The notes under the pieces are model-generated. The model ran no database searches and had not been told where the DNA came from. It saw nothing but the letters and a program-made list of their open reading frames with translations. A program made the position numbers and the translations under genes. Positions 1 through 6,955 of a DNA stretch of 20,052 bases are shown in pieces (position 1 is the first letter of the stretch; each line of letters begins with the position of its first letter). The DNA is from DATGSF01 sp035302865 (GTDB lineage Bacteria; Bacteroidota; Bacteroidia; Chitinophagales; Chitinophagaceae), in assembly GCA_035302865.1 (NCBI GenBank), contig DATGSF010000232.1, forward strand, positions 1 through 20,052. Reading direction: 5' to 3'.

Positions 1-996
1 GTAAGGATCTTGCTCTGTTAAACTCCATCCACTAGTTTGACAATGCGTACGCAGTGCCAAGCTTTTAGGATTCTTAGGCTTGAATTGCTTCACTATTTTT
101 GACCAAAGTAAACGCGCTGCACGCATTTTTGCAATTTCCATAAAATGATTCATTCCTATAGCCCAGAAAAAAGACAATCTAGGTGCAAAATCATCTATTT
201 CCATACCTGCAGCAATTCCTGTTTTGATATATTCTAAACCATCTGCTAAGGTATAAGCCAACTCAATATCTGCTGTTGCTCCTGCTTCTTGCATGTGATA
301 ACCACTAATAGATATAGAGTTAAATCTTGGCATATTCTTTGAAGTAAATTCAAAAATATCAGCAATAATACGCATACTTGGTTGTGGAGGATAAATATAG
401 GTATTACGCACCATAAATTCTTTCAATATATCATTTTGAATGGTTCCACTTAATTGTTCCCATTTAACACCTTGTTCTTCTGCTGCTACTATATAAAAAG
501 CTAAAACAGGTAAAACTGCACCATTCATAGTCATGGAAACGCTCATTTTGTCCAAAGGTATTTGATCAAATAGAACTTTCATATCCAATATAGAATCAAT
601 TGCTACACCAGCTTTACCCACGTCACCCACAACTCGTTCATGATCGCTATCGTAACCTCTATGTGTGGCTAAATCAAATGCAACTGATAGACCTTTTTGA
701 CCAGCAGCTAGATTTCTTCTATAAAAAGCATTACTTTCCTCAGCAGTACTAAAACCTGCATATTGGCGAATTGTCCATGGTCGGTTGACATACATACTAG
801 AGTAGGGGCCTCGCAAATAAGGTTCGCTGCCTGCAGTCATACTAAATAATGCATCTAGCTTTATATCCTTCTTATCATAATTACTTTTAATCGAAATATT
901 TTCTGCAGTTAAAAAAACATCAGCCTGCTTATTTGACAAATCTTGTTTTTTAATCTCTTCTTTTATATTAATATCCTGAAAACTTATTCTTGACAT
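1..996 (-). CDS. mutB: Methylmalonyl-CoA mutase large (catalytic) subunit, partial
   Basis: Catalyses the B12-dependent interconversion of (R)-methylmalonyl-CoA and succinyl-CoA, linking propionate metabolism to the TCA cycle. Only the N-terminal 332 codons are present; the C-terminus, including the cobalamin-binding domain with its DxHxxG motif, lies beyond the left edge. The visible part is the substrate-binding TIM barrel. It contains RQYAGFS (about residues 77-83, holding the family's active-site Tyr), SMTMNGAVLPVLAFY, VRNTYIYPP (conserved CoA-binding Arg) and SGYHMQEAGAT (active-site His). The ATG at 994-996 is 3 bp after the stop of the small-subunit gene, so the two are almost certainly co-transcribed and translationally coupled. 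I see no frameshift or internal stop. The family assignment is very secure; that the missing part is intact is assumed. Confidence 0.97.
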   Translation of the reverse strand, partial: MSRISFQDINIKEEIKKQDLSNKQADVFLTAENISIKSNYDKKDIKLDALFSMTAGSEPYLRGPYSSMYVNRPWTIRQYAGFSTAEESNAFYRRNLAAGQKGLSVAFDLATHRGYDSDHERVVGDVGKAGVAIDSILDMKVLFDQIPLDKMSVSMTMNGAVLPVLAFYIVAAEEQGVKWEQLSGTIQNDILKEFMVRNTYIYPPQPSMRIIADIFEFTSKNMPRFNSISISGYHMQEAGATADIELAYTLADGLEYIKTGIAAGMEIDDFAPRLSFFWAIGMNHFMEIAKMRAARLLWSKIVKQFKPKNPKSLALRTHCQTSGWSLTEQDPY

Positions 997-999
997 AAT

Positions 1000-2286
1000 T
1001 TATTTTTTTAAAGGCAATTGTAAATACTGCAAATTATTTGCAAATTGTTTGTTTTCAAAAACTGGAAGTATTGCTTCTTCTTCTAAAAGATGTTTATTAT
1101 ATCCAATCAATGTCCAAGAGCCATTTTCACTAGCTTCTAATAACTCTTTTTGTGCCACCTGTACTTTTTCTATAAAATTATTTTTATCTTTTAATATTCC
1201 TCCATTTTCCTCAATAGTAAGGAATAACTCCCATGCTTTTTCTGCTATTTCACTAGTTCTACGTTCAATAGTATAAGAGCCATGTGCTGCATCTGCTATT
1301 TTATGAAAATAACTTTCTTCTTTAAATAAATGTTGCTGATTCCTAGCAATCCTTCTTGCATCAATTTCTTTTTGAAATAGTTCTGATTTATGAGGATGAA
1401 TATAAAGAGTATGGCACCCTCCTAAAACAGCACTTAATCCAGCTATGGTGTTTCTTAAAATATTATTTGGACTGTCTTCCGCAGTTAAATAATATAAAGC
1501 AGTTTCTGCTAGAAAATAAAAAGGAATTTCTAATTCATACTTTTTCAAAATAAGAGACACCAATTGATACAGAGCACGGTTTTTGCTAATTTCTTCAAAA
1601 AACTGTAATCCATTAGCATAACTAATATATATATTTTTTGTCCGCTCTAATGCACCGGCTTCTTTTCGAAGATGCAGTTGCTCTTGTAAATTCCCTAATA
1701 TATAGGCAATTTGCTCTGAGGTGTTAAGACCCAAATGGCTATAATCGTGGCCTTGAATATATAGCGTATCTTTTGTATTTATAGAATCAATATCAAAAAG
1801 TATAGTATTTTGAATGGGATCATATAGAATTTCAATAAAATCTTCCTTGCTTTTACCAGCATAATAGGTATCCCAATACTTATCTATATCTTCTTTTATA
1901 GTAATACTACTATTTTCAATGCGAATAAATGTTTGAATAATATCTAATTGAATATCTTGAAATAATACTTGCCAATCTAATTTTTCAGAAATAATCCATT
2001 CAATAGATTGTACACCATTTTTCAGCTCTTCTAAAGCTTGGGCATTTGCAGATTTTTCTTTTCCTTTTTTCACGGAGATTTGTGTAGAAATTTGCCAATC
2101 ACTATGAGAAAATAATGCCTCAATAGAAGAGGGTAGGTCTTCCTTTGTATAAAATGGATTTATGTTACACTTGTTTCTGTCCTGCGACTGTAAATCTTCA
2201 AAGCGAGTACCTTTAAGGTCTTTTTGAATTTGCTCTTTCCAGGCCTCTTTGCTGATTATTTCAAAGTTTGTCAATAAATTATCCAT
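1000..2286 (-). CDS. mutA: Methylmalonyl-CoA mutase small (beta) subunit, short form
   Basis: Non-catalytic partner of MutB in the heterodimeric methylmalonyl-CoA mutase. The protein is 428 aa. It opens with the family pattern EAWKEQIQKDLKG (about residues 14-26) and carries a decayed version of the mutase barrel, including an equivalent of the catalytic-subunit region around ERTKNIYISYANGLQF and AETALYYLTAEDSPNN. It is clearly shorter than the roughly 600-residue actinobacterial small subunits and ends without any cobalamin-binding domain; from general knowledge, short beta subunits of this kind are usual in Bacteroidota. Assignment rests on the N-terminal motif, the barrel remnants and the 3-bp spacing to mutB. 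The start ATG at 2284-2286 is preceded by an A/T-rich tract rather than a Shine-Dalgarno sequence. Expression probably starts in the 212-bp divergent gap shared with the dipeptidase gene. Confidence 0.9.
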   Translation of the reverse strand: MDNLLTNFEIISKEAWKEQIQKDLKGTRFEDLQSQDRNKCNINPFYTKEDLPSSIEALFSHSDWQISTQISVKKGKEKSANAQALEELKNGVQSIEWIISEKLDWQVLFQDIQLDIIQTFIRIENSSITIKEDIDKYWDTYYAGKSKEDFIEILYDPIQNTILFDIDSINTKDTLYIQGHDYSHLGLNTSEQIAYILGNLQEQLHLRKEAGALERTKNIYISYANGLQFFEEISKNRALYQLVSLILKKYELEIPFYFLAETALYYLTAEDSPNNILRNTIAGLSAVLGGCHTLYIHPHKSELFQKEIDARRIARNQQHLFKEESYFHKIADAAHGSYTIERRTSEIAEKAWELFLTIEENGGILKDKNNFIEKVQVAQKELLEASENGSWTLIGYNKHLLEEEAILPVFENKQFANNLQYLQLPLKK

Positions 2287-2470
2287 AAAAAAATTGCTTT
2301 AATGTAAAAGTACGAACTAAAGGTGAATTTTCATTAAACATACAGTAAAATTGGATAGATTGCTATTAGAGAATCACTAATTTTTTCATTTTTATAAAAA
2401 TTAAGAGTACTTTAAATTTTTCCTCTTGAAATTAACTTCCTTGTTTTATTCGATTTTGAATGATATTTCT

Positions 2471-2478
2471 TAATTTTG
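2471..2478 (+). promoter_or_regulatory. Candidate -7 promoter element for the M20 dipeptidase gene
   Basis: TAATTTTG matches the Bacteroidota primary-sigma -7 consensus TAnnTTTG in full and lies 20 bp before the ATG at 2499, which would give a very short leader. No TTG sits at the preferred upstream distance; the nearest are 12 and 27 bp away. Support is therefore one element only. Confidence 0.4.
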
Positions 2479-2498
2479 AGAGAACTAAAATATAATTT

Positions 2499-3872
2499 AT
2501 GCAAATTTGGAAAGACTATATCGATAAAAATAAGGATAGATTCCTTGATGAATTAGTGGACTTATTAAAAATCCCATCTATAAGCGCAGATACAAACTAT
2601 AAAGAAGATATGTTGCGTGCAGCTAATAAAGTAGAGGATTTTTTAAAGAAAGCAGGTTGCGATAAAACTGAAATTGCTAAAACTCCAGGACATCCTATTG
2701 TATATGGCGAAAAAATAATTGATGATAATTTGCCTACCATTCTAATTTATGGTCATTATGATGTACAACCCGCAGATCCTTTAGAATTATGGGATGCACC
2801 TCCTTTTGAACCTAATATAAAAGATGGAAAAATTTATGCTCGTGGGGCTTGCGATGATAAAGGACAGGTTTTTATGCATGTAAAAGCATTGGAAGTTTTA
2901 AATAATACAGACAGCTTACAATGTAATGTAAAATTCATGATAGAAGGAGAAGAGGAAGTTGGTTCGCCTAATCTTGGACCATGGATTGCAAATAATAAAG
3001 AAAAATTAGCTTGTGATGTGGTTTTAGTTTCTGATACTTCAATGATTAGTATGGAACATCCATCCATTGAAACAGGTTTAAGAGGACTGGCATATTTACA
3101 AGTGGAAGTAACTGGACCTAACCGTGATTTACACTCCGGTGTTTATGGTGGCGGTGTTGCTAACCCTATTAATATTTTATGTAAAATGATTGCATCCTTA
3201 CAGGATGATAAAAATCGAATTACTATACCAGGCTTTTATGATAAAGTTGAAGAATTAAGTAACGAAGATAGAGAAAATTTAAACAAAGCGCCTTTTGATT
3301 TAGAAGAATATAAAAAAGATTTAGATATTGATGATGTTAGAGGCGAGGAGGGTTATACTACTTTAGAAAGAACAGGAATTAGACCTACTTTAGATGTGAA
3401 TGGAATTTGGGGTGGCTATACTGGTGAAGGAGCAAAAACTGTTTTGCCTTCTAAAGCACATGCAAAAATTTCTATGCGCTTAGTTCCTCATCAAGAACCT
3501 GAAGAAATTGCAGATATCTTTGAAAAGCATTTTAAATCTATAGCACCTGCTGGTGTTAAAGTGAAAGTATCGAGAGATCACGGAGGTCAACCTGTTGTAA
3601 CTCCAACAGATTCTATTGCTTATCAAGCTGCCTCTAAAGCAATTCAAGCTACTTTTGGAAAAGAACCTATACCTACTAGAGGTGGAGGAAGTATTCCTAT
3701 AGTTGCTTTATTTGAAGAACATTTAGGAGTAAAAACGGTATTATTAGGTTTTGGTTTAGATAACGATAATATACATTCTCCAAATGAAAAATTTGATCTA
3801 TTCAATTATTATAAAGGAATAGAAACTTTACCACATTTCCATAAGTATTTTAAAGAATTATATAAATCATAA
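2499..3872 (+). CDS. M20-family metallodipeptidase
   Basis: Predicted cytoplasmic di-zinc peptidase of the M20 family (carnosinase/PepV-like 'dipeptidase' group), hydrolysing dipeptides. The 457-aa protein shows the complete catalytic set. GHYDVQP (about 85-91) supplies a metal His and the supporting Asp. ARGACDDKG (about 114-122) supplies the bridging Asp. EGEEEVGS (about 149-156) supplies the general-base and metal Glu. SDT (about 178-180) supplies a metal Asp, and NIHSPNE (near 424) the last metal His. RDLHSG (about 209-214) begins the dimerisation 'lid' domain and carries the His that reaches the partner's active site. There is no signal peptide. The gene stands alone, divergent from mutA and closed by the terminator at 3895-3928. 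Substrate preference cannot be told from the sequence, and no gene symbol is assigned for that reason. Confidence 0.93.
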   Translation: MQIWKDYIDKNKDRFLDELVDLLKIPSISADTNYKEDMLRAANKVEDFLKKAGCDKTEIAKTPGHPIVYGEKIIDDNLPTILIYGHYDVQPADPLELWDAPPFEPNIKDGKIYARGACDDKGQVFMHVKALEVLNNTDSLQCNVKFMIEGEEEVGSPNLGPWIANNKEKLACDVVLVSDTSMISMEHPSIETGLRGLAYLQVEVTGPNRDLHSGVYGGGVANPINILCKMIASLQDDKNRITIPGFYDKVEELSNEDRENLNKAPFDLEEYKKDLDIDDVRGEEGYTTLERTGIRPTLDVNGIWGGYTGEGAKTVLPSKAHAKISMRLVPHQEPEEIADIFEKHFKSIAPAGVKVKVSRDHGGQPVVTPTDSIAYQAASKAIQATFGKEPIPTRGGGSIPIVALFEEHLGVKTVLLGFGLDNDNIHSPNEKFDLFNYYKGIETLPHFHKYFKELYKS

Positions 3873-3894
3873 TATAATTGAAATACGGAATTCT

Positions 3895-3928
3895 AAAATC
3901 AGAGGCTGGAGAGTCTCTGATTTTTTTT
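3895..3928 (+). terminator. Rho-independent terminator after the dipeptidase gene
   Basis: The arms at 3895-3907 and 3912-3924 form a 13-bp stem (one G-T pair) around a GGAG loop, followed by an uninterrupted T run at 3921-3928. The hairpin begins 22 bp after the dipeptidase stop codon. Confidence 0.9.
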
Positions 3929-4328
3929 ATAATAAAAATCATATTTTAGTCTCACAATTCAATAATACATAATCTGAATTATCACCTTCGGTGCTACTTC
4001 CTGGTCACTGCAAAAGTTCTTAAAAAGATTTTTTTATAAGTGAAATATTTAGATAAATATAATTTAATTGTTCTAGCCCAACTCAGAAAAGTAGCTTTTT
4101 ATTTTGCTTGTTTTTTATATCTTATTCCTAATAAACCTTTTAAAAAACAAAAGTAAAGAGACAGATTTTGAGGACGTGATGCAATCCAAAATAAATCTCA
4201 TGATTAAAATAAGGTAAATTTACCTTGTTCATAAATAAAATCTATTTTACAATAAATATTAAAAGCAATGGAATACTTTTTTAGAATTAAAGACCTTTGT
4301 ATCTTTAATTAAATTTAAAAATATAATT
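3929..4328. other. Long intergenic region without a recognisable gene
   Basis: These 400 bases hold no credible coding sequence on either strand. Most are very A/T-rich. Around 3980-4020 there is a GC-richer islet containing the small inverted repeat CACC-TTC-GGTG (3983-3993); read on the minus strand it lies in a stop-bounded frame of only 24 codons with no start upstream. AAAAG-TAG-CTTTT near 4088-4100 is a short hairpin followed by T-rich sequence. A 16-bp perfect palindrome lies at 4211-4226. No clear -33/-7 promoter pair is visible before the gene at 4329; TATCTTTA at 4300-4307 is a one-mismatch -7 candidate. Confidence 0.6.
4211..4226. promoter_or_regulatory. 16-bp perfect palindrome, possible operator
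   Basis: AAGGTAAATTTACCTT is a perfect inverted repeat, ending 102 bp before the ATG of the DUF2249 gene and about 75 bp before its best candidate -7 element. The size and symmetry suit a dimeric regulator site, but its function is only inferred. In A/T-rich DNA a palindrome can arise by chance, although the GG/CC pairs make this one less likely. Confidence 0.35.
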
Positions 4329-5081
4329 ATGACAGATGCTACAAGAAATATAGAAGTAAAAGATGTTAGAACATTGATTCCTATAGAGCGACATAAGCTT
4401 TTAATACAAATGTTTAAGGATTTGCCTGTAAAGGAAAGCTTTATTTTTATTAATGATCATGATCCACTTCCATTATTTTACGAATTTCGTTCTATTTATG
4501 GAGATGTGGTTGGATGGGAATATTTAAATAGGGGAGAAAGAGAGTGGAAAGTACAGGTAACAAGATTAGAAGAATCACAGGGAAGAGAATTTGATGAAAT
4601 TTCCACATTAATGGATTTGCGAAAAGCGGATAAAGAGCGTTGGAATCAAATTATTTTTCATAGATATGGTATGATGGAAGAAGGGGATATTATGGAAATA
4701 ATTTCAGCTGAGGACCCTAAGGAAATTCATGGAATTTTTATACAAAAGTTTGAAAGGAAACATAAATGGATTTATAAAAAGAAAGAAGAAAATGAATATG
4801 TAGTGCATTTAACAAAAATTGTTCCTACTGGTCTCGGTGATGATGGTTTTTCCGTAGTAAATGAATTTGACCTCAGACCTTATGAACCAACACAAAGACA
4901 TGAAATGTTCTATGATGCATTTGAAGATATAAAGCCAGGTGAAGCATTTGAATTTATTAATGACCATGATCCACTTCCTTTATATTATCAAATGGAAGCT
5001 GAAAGTAAGGACCCTTTTAAATGGGAATATTTAGAAAAAGGTCCAGAAAAATGGAAAGTTCGTGTTATTAAAATAAAATAA
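4329..5081 (+). CDS. Protein of three tandem DUF2249 repeats
   Basis: The 250-aa soluble protein has no signal peptide or membrane segment and appears to be built from three copies of the roughly 70-residue DUF2249 fold. Copy 1 (about 12-81) and copy 3 (about 180-249) are close relatives. Each has an RH pair near its start (21-22 and 190-191), the identical segment INDHDPLPL (41-49 and 210-218), WEYL, and a final WKV strand. Copy 2 (about 93-165) keeps the length and the closing strand (EYVVHLTKI) but lacks the NDHDPLPL motif and looks degenerate. DUF2249 is a small TusA-like domain of unknown biochemical function, often found near hemerythrins and nitrogen-oxide or respiratory genes in other bacteria; none of those are visible here. 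The neighbour across the terminator is an unknown membrane protein on the other strand. The domain call is confident, the cellular role is unknown. Confidence 0.82.
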   Translation: MTDATRNIEVKDVRTLIPIERHKLLIQMFKDLPVKESFIFINDHDPLPLFYEFRSIYGDVVGWEYLNRGEREWKVQVTRLEESQGREFDEISTLMDLRKADKERWNQIIFHRYGMMEEGDIMEIISAEDPKEIHGIFIQKFERKHKWIYKKKEENEYVVHLTKIVPTGLGDDGFSVVNEFDLRPYEPTQRHEMFYDAFEDIKPGEAFEFINDHDPLPLYYQMEAESKDPFKWEYLEKGPEKWKVRVIKIK

Positions 5082-5109
5082 GATTTTTTACCATAATTCT
5101 GTTTTAATG

Positions 5110-5173
5110 TACAGCTTTTCAAGGCTGTAAAATAAAGCGCAAAAGATGCCATATCATCCGATGCGCTTTATTT
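5110..5173. terminator. Double hairpin between convergent genes, likely bidirectional terminator
   Basis: A small hairpin (TACAGC at 5110-5115 with GCTGTA at 5124-5129) is followed by a large one in which AAATAAAGCGC (5130-5140) pairs perfectly with 5163-5173. The inner part can also pair (GATG with CATC). T-rich sequence follows the GC-rich stem on both strands, fitting termination of the plus gene ending at 5081 and of the minus gene ending at 5176. Confidence 0.75.
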
Positions 5174-5175
5174 AA

Positions 5176-5667
5176 TTAAAAATGCAAATAATCTATTTGT
5201 TGTTGCTTATTCTCTTCATTATAGAGAGGTACTATCCAGCTTTTTATAAAATACCAGCCCGAAATACTAAATAAAACATGTCCTAAAGCCCATAAAACCC
5301 AAGCATTATAATCAGATATTTCTGGAGTTTGATTGGACAAAAGAGTAAGGAAAAATAATGCAGCACTTCCTATACCTATAACTATTATATACGCCCATAA
5401 TTGGGTTTCAATTTTAAAAAATTTTAAAATATGAAATAAAAAATACAAACTTAGAATACATGTAACAAAATGGAAAATGTTCCGAATCAACCACAGAGGA
5501 TGTAAGGAATTTAAAATAGGAATATAATCTACTTCAAAAAGTAAATTATAGGCTTGATTTTGCCATAATAATTGTGGTATCTTTAAGCTTATTGCTAAAA
5601 TCACTCCACTTAAGCTTCCAATTAAAATCCAAACTATTACTAGTTTTATTGTATTTCTTTTTGCCAT
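5176..5667 (-). CDS. Four-helix integral membrane protein, function unknown
   Basis: I do not recognise this 163-aa protein. It has four clear hydrophobic segments at about residues 7-28, 58-81, 89-110 and 121-144. A positively charged N-terminus (MAKRNTIK) suggests the first residues stay in the cytoplasm. The C-terminus (about 145-163) is short and polar, rich in Gln and Glu. Histidines lie within or at the ends of segments 2 and 4 (His56, His66, His79, His130), which would be compatible with heme or metal binding, but no family motif confirms this. It is monocistronic and convergent with the DUF2249 gene. A link to that gene's function is possible, since DUF2249 genes often sit near respiratory membrane proteins, but it is not shown here. 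The start ATG (5665-5667) is the first in frame and precedes the hydrophobic segment. Confidence 0.75.
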   Translation of the reverse strand: MAKRNTIKLVIVWILIGSLSGVILAISLKIPQLLWQNQAYNLLFEVDYIPILNSLHPLWLIRNIFHFVTCILSLYFLFHILKFFKIETQLWAYIIVIGIGSAALFFLTLLSNQTPEISDYNAWVLWALGHVLFSISGWYFIKSWIVPLYNEENKQQQIDYLHF

Positions 5668-5823
5668 ATTTCTAATAACAAATAATTAATTAAAAAGTTT
5701 TATACCCATTTTTTTTAAACTTATTCTCGTCGTTATTGTTAGGGTGGAAATTATAGTAAGAATTTTAGATATTTTCACAGAACTGAATTTCATTAGATTA
5801 AACAAAACAAAAATTTAAAAATC

Positions 5824-6267
5824 ATGAAGAAAATAATGTTAATTGCAGGCCTATTAAGTATAGGGTTTTTAGCTTGTAAAAAAGATAAAAATTCTCAAGA
5901 AATGGATTATGCTACTAAAATTATAGGCAAATGGAATATTGAAAAGCTTGAAGTAATATTTGAAGATGAAGAAAGTTCCGAATCAGAAACTGAATATGCT
6001 GCAGAAGGTAGTTATCTTAATTTAAAAGAAAATGGAACCTTTGTATCTCATATTTACGATGAAGGAGCAGAAGAATGGGATACTGGCGAGGGAAAATATA
6101 GTGTTATAGACAAGAAATTAATTTTAATTGATGAAATCTATCAAGATAATGACACTTTTGATATAAAAACCCTAACTGAAAATTCTTTAATAATTAATGC
6201 AGAAGATGAAGGCTCTATTATGGATGTTGATTATAGAATTGAAATGACTATTTATATGTATAGATAA
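5824..6267 (+). CDS. Lipocalin-like lipoprotein, first of a tandem pair
   Basis: A 147-aa predicted lipoprotein. The N-terminus MKKIMLIAG plus a hydrophobic stretch ends in the lipobox FLAC (15-18), so Cys18 should be lipidated and the mature protein begins CKKDKNSQE. The mature part resembles lipocalin-like domains of Bacteroidota lipoproteins: an early I-x-GKW motif (about 34-37), an acidic linker, a 'GSYLNLKENGTF' strand, a GKY strand (about 90) and further beta strands to the end. It is very acidic. The next gene encodes a paralogue with the same architecture, 130 bp downstream, with no terminator between them, so joint transcription is plausible. Ligand and role are unknown. Cellular location (periplasmic face or surface) cannot be settled from the residues after the Cys. 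Confidence 0.83.
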   Translation: MKKIMLIAGLLSIGFLACKKDKNSQEMDYATKIIGKWNIEKLEVIFEDEESSESETEYAAEGSYLNLKENGTFVSHIYDEGAEEWDTGEGKYSVIDKKLILIDEIYQDNDTFDIKTLTENSLIINAEDEGSIMDVDYRIEMTIYMYR

Positions 6268-6397
6268 TTTTAAAAGGAAAATAAAATACTATACATTAAA
6301 TATAAAAGACAAATAAAATAAACCATTTAAATTCGAAAAAGAAGATAAAGAAAATATTTAATATATAGTTATAATTTCAAACCTTAAATTTAATATT

Positions 6398-6826
6398 ATG
6401 AAAAAACTATTTATGGCAGTAAGTATAATGAGTTTAGGATTTATTGGATGTAAAAAAGACCAAGTAAATAATAAAAGTCCTAAAGATTATATTGTCGGCA
6501 CCTGGGATTTTGAAAAAGTAAAAGTTCAAGAATTTGAAGATAATGAACTTATTTCAGAAAGTACTTTGTATCCGCAAGAAGGAAGCATATTAGATTTAAA
6601 AGGTTCAGGATATTATTATTATCATTTTAAACTTGAAGAGGATTGGATAAATTTAACTGGAAGATATAAAATTGATGGCACTAGATTTGTATTTATTGAT
6701 TTAGATAATCCAGAAGATAATGTAGAAATGGAAATAAAAGATATTGATGAATCCAATCTTATTCTTCAATTACATGAAGTTTCTAATAATCAAGAAAACA
6801 AAAATACTTTTTACTTTACTAAATAG
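6398..6826 (+). CDS. Lipocalin-like lipoprotein, second of a tandem pair
   Basis: A 142-aa predicted lipoprotein and paralogue of the preceding gene. The lipobox FIGC ends at Cys18, exactly where the neighbour's Cys lies, and both mature proteins begin CKKD. The GTW motif (about 34-36) corresponds to GKW next door, followed by F/IEK, a short acidic segment, 'EGSILDLKGSG', a GRYKI strand and a closing strand set. Similarity is strong in layout and weaker in residues, so the duplication is not recent. Codon use and composition look like those of the surroundings. The gene is followed by a terminator at 6864-6905. Function is unknown; small lipocalin-like lipoproteins of this group have no agreed role. 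Confidence 0.82.
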   Translation: MKKLFMAVSIMSLGFIGCKKDQVNNKSPKDYIVGTWDFEKVKVQEFEDNELISESTLYPQEGSILDLKGSGYYYYHFKLEEDWINLTGRYKIDGTRFVFIDLDNPEDNVEMEIKDIDESNLILQLHEVSNNQENKNTFYFTK

Positions 6827-6863
6827 CCAGAAAATATTATAAAACTTAATTAATAAAACCCTT

Positions 6864-6905
6864 GAGCTTGTTTCATACATACTATTTGATTCAAGCTCTT
6901 TTTTT
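6864..6905 (+). terminator. Rho-independent terminator after the lipoprotein pair
   Basis: GAGCTTG (6864-6870) pairs perfectly with CAAGCTC (6892-6898) around a 21-nt loop and is followed by T at 6899-6905. It lies between the plus-strand lipoproteins and the end of the minus-strand helicase gene. Confidence 0.75.
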
Positions 6906-6955
6906 ATTATAATACTATTTCTTAGTGTTAAAAATAGAATGCTAGAAAAATCACT

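Noticed and set aside
1049..1276. Open frame on the plus strand
   Set aside because: Lies antisense and fully inside mutA; the translation has no family features and begins without any promoter or ribosome site.
1356..1553. Open frame on the plus strand
   Set aside because: Antisense shadow of mutA with low-complexity hydrophobic translation.
2834..3067. Open frame on the minus strand
   Set aside because: Antisense shadow of the M20 dipeptidase, whose catalytic motifs cover the same bases.
3962..4036. Small minus-strand frame across the GC-richer islet
   Set aside because: Only 24 codons between stops, no start codon upstream and no recognisable family; too little to call a gene.
6677..6692. 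Possible sigma-54 promoter (TGGCACTAGATTTG)
   Set aside because: The -12 GC is absent (GT instead) and the bases encode part of the second lipoprotein.
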